A stretch of 47,937 nt of DNA from Opitutales bacterium (GTDB taxonomy: Bacteria; Verrucomicrobiota; Verrucomicrobiia; Opitutales; T3Sed10-336), in the NCBI GenBank assembly GCA_007130045.1, contig SLTG01000016.1, positions 1-47,937 of the forward strand, read 5' to 3'. A program made the position numbers and the translations under genes. Below the pieces are notes generated by a model. The model was not told the origin of the DNA and did no database searches. It saw only the letters and a program-made list of their open reading frames with translations. Shown piece after piece: positions 17,872-27,151 of the stretch (the first letter of the stretch is position 1; each line of letters begins with the position of its first letter).

Positions 17872-20800
17872 ATGAAGTATTTCCTCCTCCTTGTCCTCGT
17901 TCTCCTCGCGACGCTCGCCCAAACCGCCTCGCCCCAACCGGCGTCGCCGGAATGGGCGGAGGTGGATCGCGCGATCCGCGCCCAACTCCCCCGCACGGCG
18001 ATCGAGCACCTCGACGCGATCATCGCCCGGGCGCTCGAGGAGGAAGCCTATGCCGAGACTGTTCGCGCGGTCGCAACGCGCGTCGCGATCGAGGGGCAGA
18101 TCGAAGGACGCCGCGCGGAGGAAAGGATCACCCGGCTGGAAGCCCGGATGCGGGAATTGCCCGACGGCGTCCAACCCGTCCTGCACGCCATTCTGGGTCA
18201 TTGGTACTGGGACTACTTCCAGCAGAACCGCTGGCGCTTCATGGACCGCACCCGGACCGCCGAACCGCCCGGAGAGGACTTCACGACTTGGGATCTTCCC
18301 CGCATCCTCGCCGAAATCGACGCCCACTTCACGGCCGCGCTGGACAACCGGGAGGCCCTTCGGTCGATTCCCGTTTCCGACTTCGACGGCCTCCTCAACA
18401 AGGGGACCGTGCCCGACACCTACCGGCCGACCCTGTTCGATTTCCTCGCCCATGAAGCGATCTCGTTCTACGCCGCCGGCGAACAGGCCGCCGTCCAGGT
18501 CGAGGACCCGTTTATACTCCAGGCTGGCAGCCCGATCTTTTCGCCGATCGACGCCTTCCTCGAATGGGATCCCGAATCCCCCCACGCCGACTCCGTCACT
18601 TACAAGGCGATCCGGCTTTATCAGGATTTGCTGGCTTTTCATAACAGCGAGGAAAACCAGGTCGCCCGGATCGACGTCGACCTCGCGCGCCTCCGTTTCG
18701 GGTACAACACAGCCGTCGGCCCGGAAAAGAATGAACGCTACATGGCCGCGCTCAGCCGGTTCGTTGACGAACACCGCGACCACGAGATCTCCGCTCGCGC
18801 CCTGTTTCATTGGGCGGGCGTCCTGATGGAGGAAGAGGATTACCTCGAAGCCCACCGCCTCGCCGGCCGTGGCGTCGAGGCATTCCCCGCCAGCATCGGC
18901 GGGGTCTGGTGCGCGAACCTCATTGAGCGAATCGAAGCGAAATCGGTTCAGATCCAGACGGAGCGTGTTTGGAACAATCCCGCGCCCGATATTCGCGTTA
19001 CCTACCGGAATATCGACGAGGTTCACTTTCGCGCCGTGCCCTATGACTACCTCGGTACGGCGCGATGGCACTGGAATCCGGCCTCTTTCGCCCGGGAGAT
19101 TCGAAGCGAACTGCTCGCCGCGGAGCCGGCTCACGCATGGAGCGCCGATCTTCCCGCAACCGACGACTACCGCGAGCGCGTCGAAACTCTTACGGCGTCC
19201 GACGGTCTGGAACCCGGTTTTTATTTCATCCTCGCCAGCCCCGATCGCCGCTTCACCGACCGCGACAATCAGGTCAGCGTGGTTCCGGTATGGGTCAGCG
19301 ACCTGGCGATGATCATACGGACCAGCCACAGGGAGAGGGGTCTTGGGGGGCTCGTCATCGCCGCGGACTCCGGCGAGCCGATCGCCGGGGCGACGGTGCA
19401 TTCCTGGATCCGCGACGAAGAGGGACGGGCCCGCAAACACGAATCCACCGAGACCGACGAAATGGGACTTTTCCGTTTCGACGGGGCTCCTCGCCGAAGC
19501 GTATTGATGGCGGAACACAACGGCCACCGCGTCGCGACCGTGCGGGACTACTCCGGGCACGGGGGAGCCGGCCGGGAGCAGGCGAGCGAACAGACGGTGT
19601 TTTTTACCGACCGGGCTCTGTATCGTCCCGGCCAGACCATTCATTACAAGGGCGTCGGTCTGCGTGTCGACAGGGAAAGGGGTGACTACCGCGTTTTAGA
19701 GGGTCGGTCCGTCACCGTCGCACTGCGTGATCGAAACGGCGACGAAGTCGCCCGCCGCACCCACCGCACCAATGACTACGGGTCCATCAGCGGCAGTTTC
19801 ACCGCCCCTGACGGGCGTCTGACCGGCGCCATGACGATTCAGGTGGTTGCGGGTCCGGCAGGGTCGACTTCGGTCCGGGTCGAGGAATACCAACGCCCCC
19901 GGTTCCGGGTCGAACTCGAAGCGCCCGACGAGTCCGCCCGGCTCGACGAGGAAGTGACGCTCACCGGCAAAGCCACGTCTTACACGGGCGCCGCGGTCGG
20001 CAATGGCACGGTCCGCTGGCGGGTCGTGCGCGAGGTGCGCTTCCCGCCGTGGTGCTGGTGGGGCCCGTGGCGCTGGGGGCCCGGAGGACAGGAGTCCCAG
20101 GCGATCGCCCACGGGACCGCCGTCACCGAACGCGACGGCTCCTTTACCGTCACTTTCACCGCCCGTCCCGACCCGACCGTACCCGAAGCCGACGAGCCGA
20201 CGTTCGTTTACCGCGTCCATGCGGATATCACCGATACCGCCGGCGAAACGCGGTCGGCCTCACGAACGGTCCGTGCGGGCTACACCGCCCTCCAGGCCGA
20301 ACTCACGGCGGCCGAATGGCAGGTGCCGGACGAACCGGTCGCGTTGACGATTAAAACCACCTCCCTCGACGGCGATCCCGAACCGGCCGAGGGAACGGTC
20401 ACGGTGCATTCGCTCCGTCAGCCGGACCGCCCCGTGCGCGGGGCGCTGGAGCCTGTATTTCCATGGTGGCGTTTTTCGGGGGCCGGCGCAGCGGTCACCG
20501 AACCCGAATTCGATCCCGCCAACCCCGACACATGGGAGTTGGACGAGGAGATCGCCGAACTCTCGTTCCGCACCGATCCCACCGGGGAAACGGTGCTCGA
20601 CGTCGACCTTCCAGCCGGCATTTACCGCGCGACACTGGCGACAACCGACCGCTTCGGAAAGTCCGTCAGCGCGCGCCGAACGATCAAAGTCATCGATCCC
20701 GCCGCAGACGAATTCCCGATCCGCGTCACGTCTTGTTTCTCAGCACCGAAGTGGTCCCTCGAACCCGGCGAATCGTTTATCGCCCTTTGGGGAACCGGAT

Positions 20801-23800
20801 ACGAAACCGGCCGGGCTTTCGTGGAAATCGAACAAGGGGTCGAAACGCTTCTCCAGTACTGGACCGAAACCGGAACCACCCAGGCGGGCATCGAATGCGA
20901 CGTCACCGAAGAAATGCGCGGCGGCTTCACGGTGCGGATCACCCATGTCCGGGAAAACCGCGCCTACATCCATGAAAAAACGGTCGATGTTCCGTGGACC
21001 AACAAACAGCTCTCGGTCCGCTGGGAACGGTTCCGCTCCAACCTGGAACCCGGACAGCACGAAACCTGGACCGCCGTGATCGAGGGGCCGGACGCCGAAA
21101 AAGCCGCGGCTGAAATGGTGGCCGCTCTCTATGACGCTTCCCTCGACCAGTACCTGCCGCACGACTGGGCGCGCCTATCGCACCTGTTTCGCCGCGAATA
21201 CTCGTCCGTCCGGTCGCATTTCCAAAACAACGCCGAGCGATTCAATGCCATTTACGGTTCCTGGCAGAGACGCCACAGATCCGCCCGGCTCGCTTACCGT
21301 CATTTCCCGAGGGAGATTGTTGGACGGGCCGCGATAATGGATTACCAGGGGTACGGAGACTCGTACGTCGTAAGACGACCCCCTGAAGGCAGGGACGCGG
21401 CGCCCATGCGCGCGATGGCGGAGATGGAGGCGGCCGATTCTCTCCTGTTGCTCGAAGCCGCCGAATCCGAATCCCCGCCGGACGGCCCGCGTACCCCCGA
21501 TCTCGATACGGTGTCGCTGCGTGAGAACCTCAACGAAACCGCGTTTTTCTTTCCGCACCTGACCACCGACGAAAACGGCGCCGTGCGCATGGAGTTCACG
21601 ATGCCCGAAGCGCTGACCGAATGGCGGTTCCTGGGGTTCGCCCACGACCCCGAACTGCGCAGCGGCTTTCTCGAAGACAAGACGGTCACTTCCAAGGAAC
21701 TGATGGTCGAGCCCCTGGCACCGCGTTTTGTCCGCGAGGGCGACGTGATCGAGTTTCCGGTCATGGTGAGCAACCAGTCCGCCGCCCGCCAGACCGGACG
21801 GGTGCGGCTGAGTCTCCTGGACGCGCGCACCCTCGATCCGCGCGACGCCGAGCTTGAGAACATCGACAACGAACTGGAATTCGATATCCCCGCCAAGGAG
21901 TCGCGCACCTTCTTCTGGCGGATCCGCGTACCCGACGGCAGCGGATTCCTGGTGTACCGTGCCGCCGCCGCCACGCGGCGGCTCAGCGACGGGGAGGAGG
22001 GGTACCTTCCGGTATTGAGCCGGCGGATACTGGTAACCGAATCCCTGCCGCTGCCGATCCGAGGACAGCAGACAAAAACCTTCAGCTTCGACAAGCTCCT
22101 GGCCTCCGGTGATTCGGATACGCTCATGAGCGAGATCCTGACCGTCCAGATGACTTCGCAACCGGCCTGGTACGCGGTCATGGCGCTTCCGTACCTCATG
22201 GAGTTTCCCCACGAGTGCAGCGAGCAGGTCTTCAATCGCCTCTACGCGAACGCGCTCGCGCGTCACATTGCCAATTCCGACCCGCGGATACGCCGCATCT
22301 TCAACCTCTGGCGGAACACGCCCGCGCTCGACAGTCCCCTCGAAAAAAACGAGGACCTGAAATCGGTGATGCTCGAGGAGACCCCCTGGCTCCGGCAGGC
22401 CCGAAGCGAAAGCGAAGCGCGCCGGCAGGTGGGGATCCTCTTCGATGACAACCGCCTCGACGACGAAATCTCCCGCGCCCTCAGCCGCCTGGCCGAGGCC
22501 CAGCGCGCGGACGGCTTTTGGCCGTGGTTCTCGGATGGCCGGCCCAACGAGTTCATCACCCTGTACATTACGACCGGATTCGCTCGTCTTCGGCACCTCG
22601 GCGCCGATATTGACTTGTCGCTCGCCGAAAGGGCGGTCGGCGCCCTCGACGGACGCATGAAGGAGCGCTACGAACGGATCCGCGAAAACGGCGACACCGG
22701 CAGGAACAACCTCACCCCGTATATCGCGTTTTACCTCTACGGGCGCAGCTTCTTTCTCCAGAGCCACCCGATCGACCGCAGCCACCGGGAAGCGATCGAC
22801 TTCTGGCGCGCCCAGGCCCGCGAATACTGGATCCGCCTCGGGCGCCAATCCCAGGGCCACGTCGCCCTCGGGCTGCACCGCTTCGGCGACCGGGAAACAC
22901 CCGTCGCCATCATGAACTCGATTCACGAAAACGCCGTGTTCGACGAGGAGATGGGAATGCTCTGGCGCGACCTCGAACGCAACTGGTGGTGGTACCGCGC
23001 GCCGATTGAAACCCAGGCGCTCATGATCGAGGCCTTCGACGAAATCATGGGCGATGCCGAGGCGGTGGAAGAGGCGAAGGTGTGGCTTTTGAAGCAAAAA
23101 CAGACGCGGGATTGGAAAACGACAAAAGCCACCGCCGACGCCGTTTATGCGATCCTCTTGCGCGGCGCCGATGTCCTCGGCTCGGATGCCGTCGTCGAAG
23201 TCGCGCTCGCGGGCGAGACCGTGGATCCCGGTGACATCGAGCCGGGGACCGGGTTCTACGAAGCGCGCTTTGTCCGAGGCGAGATTCGTCCCGAAATGGG
23301 CGACATCACCGTCACCAAGACCGACGAAGGCGTGAGTTGGGGCAGCGTTCACTGGCAGTACCTGGAAGACATCGGCAAGATCACCCCGCACGAGGAAACG
23401 CCCCTGCAATTACGCAAACGGCTTTTCGTGAAGGAGACGACCGCCCGCGGCCAGGAGTTGAGTCCGGTCGAGGGACCGCTCAGTGTGGGCGATGAGCTCG
23501 TCGTGCGGGTCGAACTTCGGGTGGACCGCGAAATGGAGTACGTGCACCTGAAGGATCAGCGCGGCAGCGGGTCCGAACCGGTCAACGTGCTCAGCGGTCA
23601 CCGCTACCAGGACGGTCTCCGCTACTACGAAAGCACCCGCGACACCGCCAGCCACTTCTTCATCGAGTACCTGCCCAGGGGTGTCTATGTTTTTGAATAC
23701 AGCACCCACATCCGCCACCGCGGCACCTACCAGAGCGGGATAGCCACGATCCAATGCATGTACGCCCCCGAATTCAACAGCCACTCGGAAAGCTTTGAAA

Positions 23801-23814
23801 TCCGGGTGAATTAG
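17872..23814 (+). CDS. Bacterial alpha-2-macroglobulin family protein
   Basis: 1,980 residues with a clear signal peptide (MKYFLLLVLVLLATLAQTASPQ). The N-terminal 450 residues are helical and family-specific. A carboxypeptidase-regulatory/MG-like sandwich follows (near 493, GLVIAADSGEPIAGATVHSW), then the MG2 region (near 582, RALYRPGQTIHYKG), further MG domains, and the A2M signature domain (about 1218-1260, FFFPHLTTDENG then EWRFLGFAHD). The thioester region has ECSEQ with C1449 and Q1452, so the covalent bait-trapping chemistry appears intact. The alpha-alpha toroid and receptor-binding-like end follow. Such proteins are periplasmic or surface protease traps. Length and order match the large Bacteroidota/Verrucomicrobiota branch. 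The penicillin-binding protein 1C often paired with YfhM-type proteins is not adjacent. No lipobox Cys is seen after the signal, so anchoring is unclear. Confidence 0.93.
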   Translation: MKYFLLLVLVLLATLAQTASPQPASPEWAEVDRAIRAQLPRTAIEHLDAIIARALEEEAYAETVRAVATRVAIEGQIEGRRAEERITRLEARMRELPDGVQPVLHAILGHWYWDYFQQNRWRFMDRTRTAEPPGEDFTTWDLPRILAEIDAHFTAALDNREALRSIPVSDFDGLLNKGTVPDTYRPTLFDFLAHEAISFYAAGEQAAVQVEDPFILQAGSPIFSPIDAFLEWDPESPHADSVTYKAIRLYQDLLAFHNSEENQVARIDVDLARLRFGYNTAVGPEKNERYMAALSRFVDEHRDHEISARALFHWAGVLMEEEDYLEAHRLAGRGVEAFPASIGGVWCANLIERIEAKSVQIQTERVWNNPAPDIRVTYRNIDEVHFRAVPYDYLGTARWHWNPASFAREIRSELLAAEPAHAWSADLPATDDYRERVETLTASDGLEPGFYFILASPDRRFTDRDNQVSVVPVWVSDLAMIIRTSHRERGLGGLVIAADSGEPIAGATVHSWIRDEEGRARKHESTETDEMGLFRFDGAPRRSVLMAEHNGHRVATVRDYSGHGGAGREQASEQTVFFTDRALYRPGQTIHYKGVGLRVDRERGDYRVLEGRSVTVALRDRNGDEVARRTHRTNDYGSISGSFTAPDGRLTGAMTIQVVAGPAGSTSVRVEEYQRPRFRVELEAPDESARLDEEVTLTGKATSYTGAAVGNGTVRWRVVREVRFPPWCWWGPWRWGPGGQESQAIAHGTAVTERDGSFTVTFTARPDPTVPEADEPTFVYRVHADITDTAGETRSASRTVRAGYTALQAELTAAEWQVPDEPVALTIKTTSLDGDPEPAEGTVTVHSLRQPDRPVRGALEPVFPWWRFSGAGAAVTEPEFDPANPDTWELDEEIAELSFRTDPTGETVLDVDLPAGIYRATLATTDRFGKSVSARRTIKVIDPAADEFPIRVTSCFSAPKWSLEPGESFIALWGTGYETGRAFVEIEQGVETLLQYWTETGTTQAGIECDVTEEMRGGFTVRITHVRENRAYIHEKTVDVPWTNKQLSVRWERFRSNLEPGQHETWTAVIEGPDAEKAAAEMVAALYDASLDQYLPHDWARLSHLFRREYSSVRSHFQNNAERFNAIYGSWQRRHRSARLAYRHFPREIVGRAAIMDYQGYGDSYVVRRPPEGRDAAPMRAMAEMEAADSLLLLEAAESESPPDGPRTPDLDTVSLRENLNETAFFFPHLTTDENGAVRMEFTMPEALTEWRFLGFAHDPELRSGFLEDKTVTSKELMVEPLAPRFVREGDVIEFPVMVSNQSAARQTGRVRLSLLDARTLDPRDAELENIDNELEFDIPAKESRTFFWRIRVPDGSGFLVYRAAAATRRLSDGEEGYLPVLSRRILVTESLPLPIRGQQTKTFSFDKLLASGDSDTLMSEILTVQMTSQPAWYAVMALPYLMEFPHECSEQVFNRLYANALARHIANSDPRIRRIFNLWRNTPALDSPLEKNEDLKSVMLEETPWLRQARSESEARRQVGILFDDNRLDDEISRALSRLAEAQRADGFWPWFSDGRPNEFITLYITTGFARLRHLGADIDLSLAERAVGALDGRMKERYERIRENGDTGRNNLTPYIAFYLYGRSFFLQSHPIDRSHREAIDFWRAQAREYWIRLGRQSQGHVALGLHRFGDRETPVAIMNSIHENAVFDEEMGMLWRDLERNWWWYRAPIETQALMIEAFDEIMGDAEAVEEAKVWLLKQKQTRDWKTTKATADAVYAILLRGADVLGSDAVVEVALAGETVDPGDIEPGTGFYEARFVRGEIRPEMGDITVTKTDEGVSWGSVHWQYLEDIGKITPHEETPLQLRKRLFVKETTARGQELSPVEGPLSVGDELVVRVELRVDREMEYVHLKDQRGSGSEPVNVLSGHRYQDGLRYYESTRDTASHFFIEYLPRGVYVFEYSTHIRHRGTYQSGIATIQCMYAPEFNSHSESFEIRVN

Positions 23815-23877
23815 CCCAACGCGATTGGTTCGGCAGAATTGTTTCAGGCTCGGTAAATCGGCGCATGTCACCCACCG

Positions 23878-25347
23878 TCATGAGTTGCCAGACTCTGGAA
23901 ATCCCATTCGTGCATACAGCTCGGTAGGAGCTTCGAGGGCTTTCATGAGACTTTGCATGTGTTTTACCATGCGCTCTTCGATCTTTAGGTCATCAAGCGG
24001 GGTTTTTTGCTTTGGATCCTTTTGCAGATCAAAAAGCATGTGCTTCTTCGGCTGGTGTTTGGCCGGCGGCTTGCCGCTTGCCGGTATCTTCAGCACCGGA
24101 ACGCCCTTGGTGAATGAAAATCCATCTACTAATTCGGCCCGCCTCAAAGATTCGATCTCCAAAAAGCCGGCTTTCTTAGTCGGCATCAATGTGTATTCGA
24201 AATAGGGCTTATCCAGGGGATAGCGCATGTAAACGTAACGCCCGTCCGTGACGTTGATCCGATCTCCGTGGTAACCGAAAATCGCCGCATCCCGCACGGG
24301 TGCGTCCTCTTCAATTACCGACCGGAGTGCTTGGCCGGTCATATCCCTTGCAAGCGGGACTTCGAAATAGTCCAGCAGCGTGGGGCCGAGGTCAATAGCG
24401 GGTTGAACGAGTGCCGATCTTCGCTCCCCAGCCGTTTTGCCGCGTGGATCATACATGAAAAAAGGTGTGTGAGCGACCTCCTCATACAAAGGCATCCAGT
24501 TTTTCGCCCAGCAACCATGCTCGCCAAGACTGTATCCATGATCCGCCCAAACGATCAGCATTGTATCTCCCCATAAACCGTAGCGGTCCATGGCATCGAG
24601 AACCGCACCAAGGCTGGCGTCACACTGACTGGTCAATGCAGCGTAGTTGCGTCTTGCCTCATCCACTTCCTCAGGTGTCTCATTTACTGAATCGTAAGGG
24701 GGCCAATCAAACAAAGGTCCGGAATAATCGGACGGATAAAGATCTTTGAATTTTTGATCTGCCACAAAGGGCTCATGCGGATCAAAGAATTCAAGTTGTA
24801 AGAACCAGCGGTCGGAAGCATGATTTCGGACAATGAAATCCAGGCCGGCATTGAGCAGTTGCGTCTGCGGTATGTCACTCTCGCACTTGATATGTTGCCG
24901 GTTGACCCAATCCGCGCGTCGCGGCGTGGCATTGATATTCCACGGGATGGGCGGATCCTCCACCTGACCGATGTGCGGATCGCCTTCCTGCCCGCGGATA
25001 AACTGCCAGGAATGATACCTGCCGTGGTAGGTAGCCCCGCCGTCCTGCCAATAATGATCGTGGTCGCTCGCCAGATGCGTGTAGACGCCCGCATCTCCGA
25101 GCATACGCATTACCGAGTCATCAAAGGGCTCCAGCGGTCCCCACGATCGATGCAGAAAATTGGGGCGTCCGGTGTGCAAGTCCCGCCTTGCAGGCATGCA
25201 CGGCATCGAGCAAACGTAACTGTGGTCGAAAGTCACCCCTTGCCGCGCCAATCGACTGAAATTCGGCGCATGCACTCGTGCCTCCGGACTGTACGGCGGC
25301 AACAGGTGTCGATTCAAAGAATCAAACATCAGCATTATCGCTTTCAT
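23878..25347 (-). CDS. Type I sulfatase (formylglycine-dependent)
   Basis: 489 residues. The active-site motif C50-M-P-A-R (SMPCMPARRDLHTGR) fits CxPxR, in which the cysteine is converted to formylglycine by a maturase; no maturase gene lies in the window. The early strand KAIMLMFDSLNRH carries the first metal acidic residue, DHDHYW and WADHGYSLGEHG carry further metal and sulfate ligands, and the end matches the sulfatase C-terminal subdomain (MLFDLQKDPKQKTPL). The ATG at 25347 directly precedes the first strand; longer frames add an unrelated stretch. No signal peptide is seen, which argues for a cytoplasmic sulfatase acting on imported sulfated sugars. It converges with the alpha-2-macroglobulin gene and diverges from the AT-rich sugar genes, suggesting sulfated polysaccharide use. 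Confidence 0.92.
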   Translation of the reverse strand: MKAIMLMFDSLNRHLLPPYSPEARVHAPNFSRLARQGVTFDHSYVCSMPCMPARRDLHTGRPNFLHRSWGPLEPFDDSVMRMLGDAGVYTHLASDHDHYWQDGGATYHGRYHSWQFIRGQEGDPHIGQVEDPPIPWNINATPRRADWVNRQHIKCESDIPQTQLLNAGLDFIVRNHASDRWFLQLEFFDPHEPFVADQKFKDLYPSDYSGPLFDWPPYDSVNETPEEVDEARRNYAALTSQCDASLGAVLDAMDRYGLWGDTMLIVWADHGYSLGEHGCWAKNWMPLYEEVAHTPFFMYDPRGKTAGERRSALVQPAIDLGPTLLDYFEVPLARDMTGQALRSVIEEDAPVRDAAIFGYHGDRINVTDGRYVYMRYPLDKPYFEYTLMPTKKAGFLEIESLRRAELVDGFSFTKGVPVLKIPASGKPPAKHQPKKHMLFDLQKDPKQKTPLDDLKIEERMVKHMQSLMKALEAPTELYARMGFPESGNS

Positions 25348-25862
25348 ATCAATATCTATCGGGTCTTCGTGGATTTCAGGGGTAATAGGGGTTGACACGG
25401 ACGTCAACGGCAATGTGTCCGGAGATGCAAGTGGAGCAGGGCATTTCAATTTCGATTCGTGAAAACTTACGGTCGTTGAAGTTGCGAAAACGTTTATTAA
25501 TTCGCACGGATTTCGTCGTGTTAGGCTGGGATGAACTCTGAATGAAATTTCAAGGAAATCTTCTGTCCGCGTCCGGGCGACGCGGCTTGGGGCGATTCGA
25601 CGGAGCAAACCGTCTTGACCAAACATTCACTCAATGAAACACTACTCCTCCACTGGAACTCCACACGGCGATTCTAACAAAATTTGGGACATCCCCTGAT
25701 CTTTTGAAATAATTCAAAAGGAATGGTGATCCACAGAAAAATTCAGGCTTAGGAAAAAATCGAATCAGCCATGTTATGTGCTTCATCAGAAGTAAAACCC
25801 GATATGTTGGAAAAGAATTGTGAAAGCAACAAAATATTTACCCAGAACAAGTTGGAAAATAA
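25348..25862. other. Divergent intergenic region between sulfatase and AT-rich sugar genes
   Basis: No gene is seen. Composition shifts from GC-rich to AT-rich along this stretch, most clearly after about 25670. It must contain both divergent promoters, and it holds the 8-bp inverted repeat listed separately. Open frames extending the sulfatase upstream across it show no protein pattern. Confidence 0.5.
25701..25720. promoter_or_regulatory. Perfect inverted repeat CTTTTGAA-ATAA-TTCAAAAG, candidate operator
   Basis: Two perfect 8-bp arms separated by ATAA lie between the divergent sulfatase and Gfo/Idh/MocA genes, about 140 bp before the latter. Neither side continues into a T run, so it is not a typical terminator. 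Symmetry and position suit a repressor or activator site. No regulator gene lies near, so the protein is unknown. Confidence 0.45.
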
Positions 25863-26840
25863 ATGATTATGAGTATTAGAATGATTAAAGTAGGCTTTAT
25901 CGGTAGTGGGGAGGTAGCGAATAATCATTACGATGCGGTGAGACAATGTGACAGGGCTCAATTAGTGGCCGTAAATGATGTAGATGCGGATTTGGGAAGA
26001 AAGAAAGCTTCCGACTGGGGTGTTGATTTCCGGTCCAGTGAAAGATTAATTCATTCTTCGGATATTGATGTTATATTTGTTCTTACTCCCATGGCGACGC
26101 ATTTTAAATGCGCAAAGAAGGCCCTTGAACAAGGAAAACATGTCTTGATCGAGAAACCGGTAAGCCTACAGATAGATGAAATTCAACAATTGGATCAACT
26201 AAGTGAGAAGACGGGAAAAGTGTGTATGCCTGGACACAGTTATTTGTATTTGCCCGAATTAAGTAGAATGCAAAAAGCTATTTCTGAAGAGGCGATCGGT
26301 AGATTGCATTATATGTTCATGAGTGAAACGTATTTAATGGCAGATGAGAAGGTGAAGAAATATAATGGGCCTTCGACGGAAGTCATCTGCCACCATGCAT
26401 ATGTGATGATTGCTTTGATGGGGATTCCAAGAAAAATTCATTCCTTTGGAACATGTTTCAGAAAAGAACAATTTCCTTCATCGGATGAACAGGTTGTCGT
26501 CAATGCAGAATTTGAGAACGGTGCTCTTGCTCAACTTTTTCTTTCATGGGCAGGCTTCGATGAAACAAGTGATCCTTTGACATGGAAGCTTAAGGTTTTG
26601 GGGGCCAATGGGGGGATGCATTTCTCCAGAAGAGATATGGTCAAAGGATCACAGCATGTGCAACGAAATCAGATTTTATATGATGAAGCGTTTGAGCGGG
26701 AAGTTGATTATTTGATTAAGAAATGTATTCTACAGAAAAGGAAGCCACTTTCGACTATGAAAAATGCAGCTGCAACTATGCAAATTGTAAATGCAATACA
26801 TTCATCCATCAGGAATGAACGTGTGGAATGGATAGAATAA
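25863..26840 (+). CDS. Gfo/Idh/MocA-family NAD(P)-dependent oxidoreductase
   Basis: 325 residues. An N-terminal Rossmann fold has GFIGSGEVANNHY (G11, G14 and G16 are the dinucleotide loop), and the family motif EKP sits at 97-99 (HVLIEKPVSL). The C-terminal alpha/beta domain has GHSYLYLPEL and a HHAY segment likely at the active site. These enzymes oxidise or epimerise sugars, inositols and sugar acids at a hydroxyl using NAD(P). Starts at 25863, 25869 and 25881 are all possible; the longest is given. The gene is strongly AT-rich with AAA/ATT/TTA codons, unlike the GC-rich flanks, and is the first of three such genes. The exact sugar is not readable. It could be the sugar dehydrogenase feeding the lactonase downstream. 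Confidence 0.92.
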   Translation: MIMSIRMIKVGFIGSGEVANNHYDAVRQCDRAQLVAVNDVDADLGRKKASDWGVDFRSSERLIHSSDIDVIFVLTPMATHFKCAKKALEQGKHVLIEKPVSLQIDEIQQLDQLSEKTGKVCMPGHSYLYLPELSRMQKAISEEAIGRLHYMFMSETYLMADEKVKKYNGPSTEVICHHAYVMIALMGIPRKIHSFGTCFRKEQFPSSDEQVVVNAEFENGALAQLFLSWAGFDETSDPLTWKLKVLGANGGMHFSRRDMVKGSQHVQRNQILYDEAFEREVDYLIKKCILQKRKPLSTMKNAAATMQIVNAIHSSIRNERVEWIE

Positions 26841-26932
26841 TGAATCCAGACTAAAACGAATGGCACTCGGATAAGGCGCTTGATCGATAGCATCGGCGTT
26901 TCCGCAGATGAGGCCCGAACCAAGAACCGATC

Positions 26933-27015
26933 TTCAACCACAGATTTCACAGATGGGCACAGATAAGAAACCTCCGCCTTTGAATCTGTGTTATCCGTGC
27001 AATCCGTGGTCAAAA
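26933..27015. repeat. Imperfect palindromic interspersed repeat (ACCACAGATT...AATCCGTGGT type)
   Basis: TTCAACCACAGATTTCACAG near 26933-26952 is mirrored by TATCCGTGCAATCCGTGGTC near 26992-27011. The inner arms CACAGAT and ATCTGTG surround a short spacer. Such ACCACAGATT/AATCTGTGGT elements occur between genes in many genomes of Verrucomicrobiota, Planctomycetota and others, and translate to the artefactual TDNTD peptide in databases. It lies between the first two AT-rich sugar genes. A REP/MITE-like mobile or structural element is inferred. Confidence 0.7.
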
Positions 27016-27151
27016 ATTCCGTGATAGACCAGAGCCCGCAGCATAGGAGAATAGGAGAATATTCTTAACCGAGTATTATTCAAACTAAAACAAAATAGTA
27101 AGCGATATAGATTCCCGGCATGTAATCGAACCGTCGGAGGAAATAGCAATT

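Noticed and set aside
17758-19644. 628-codon minus-strand frame opposite the alpha-2-macroglobulin gene
   Set aside because: Gly/Asp/Val-rich with no domain pattern. It mirrors the GC-rich third positions of the real gene. The same holds for 21175-23409 (-).
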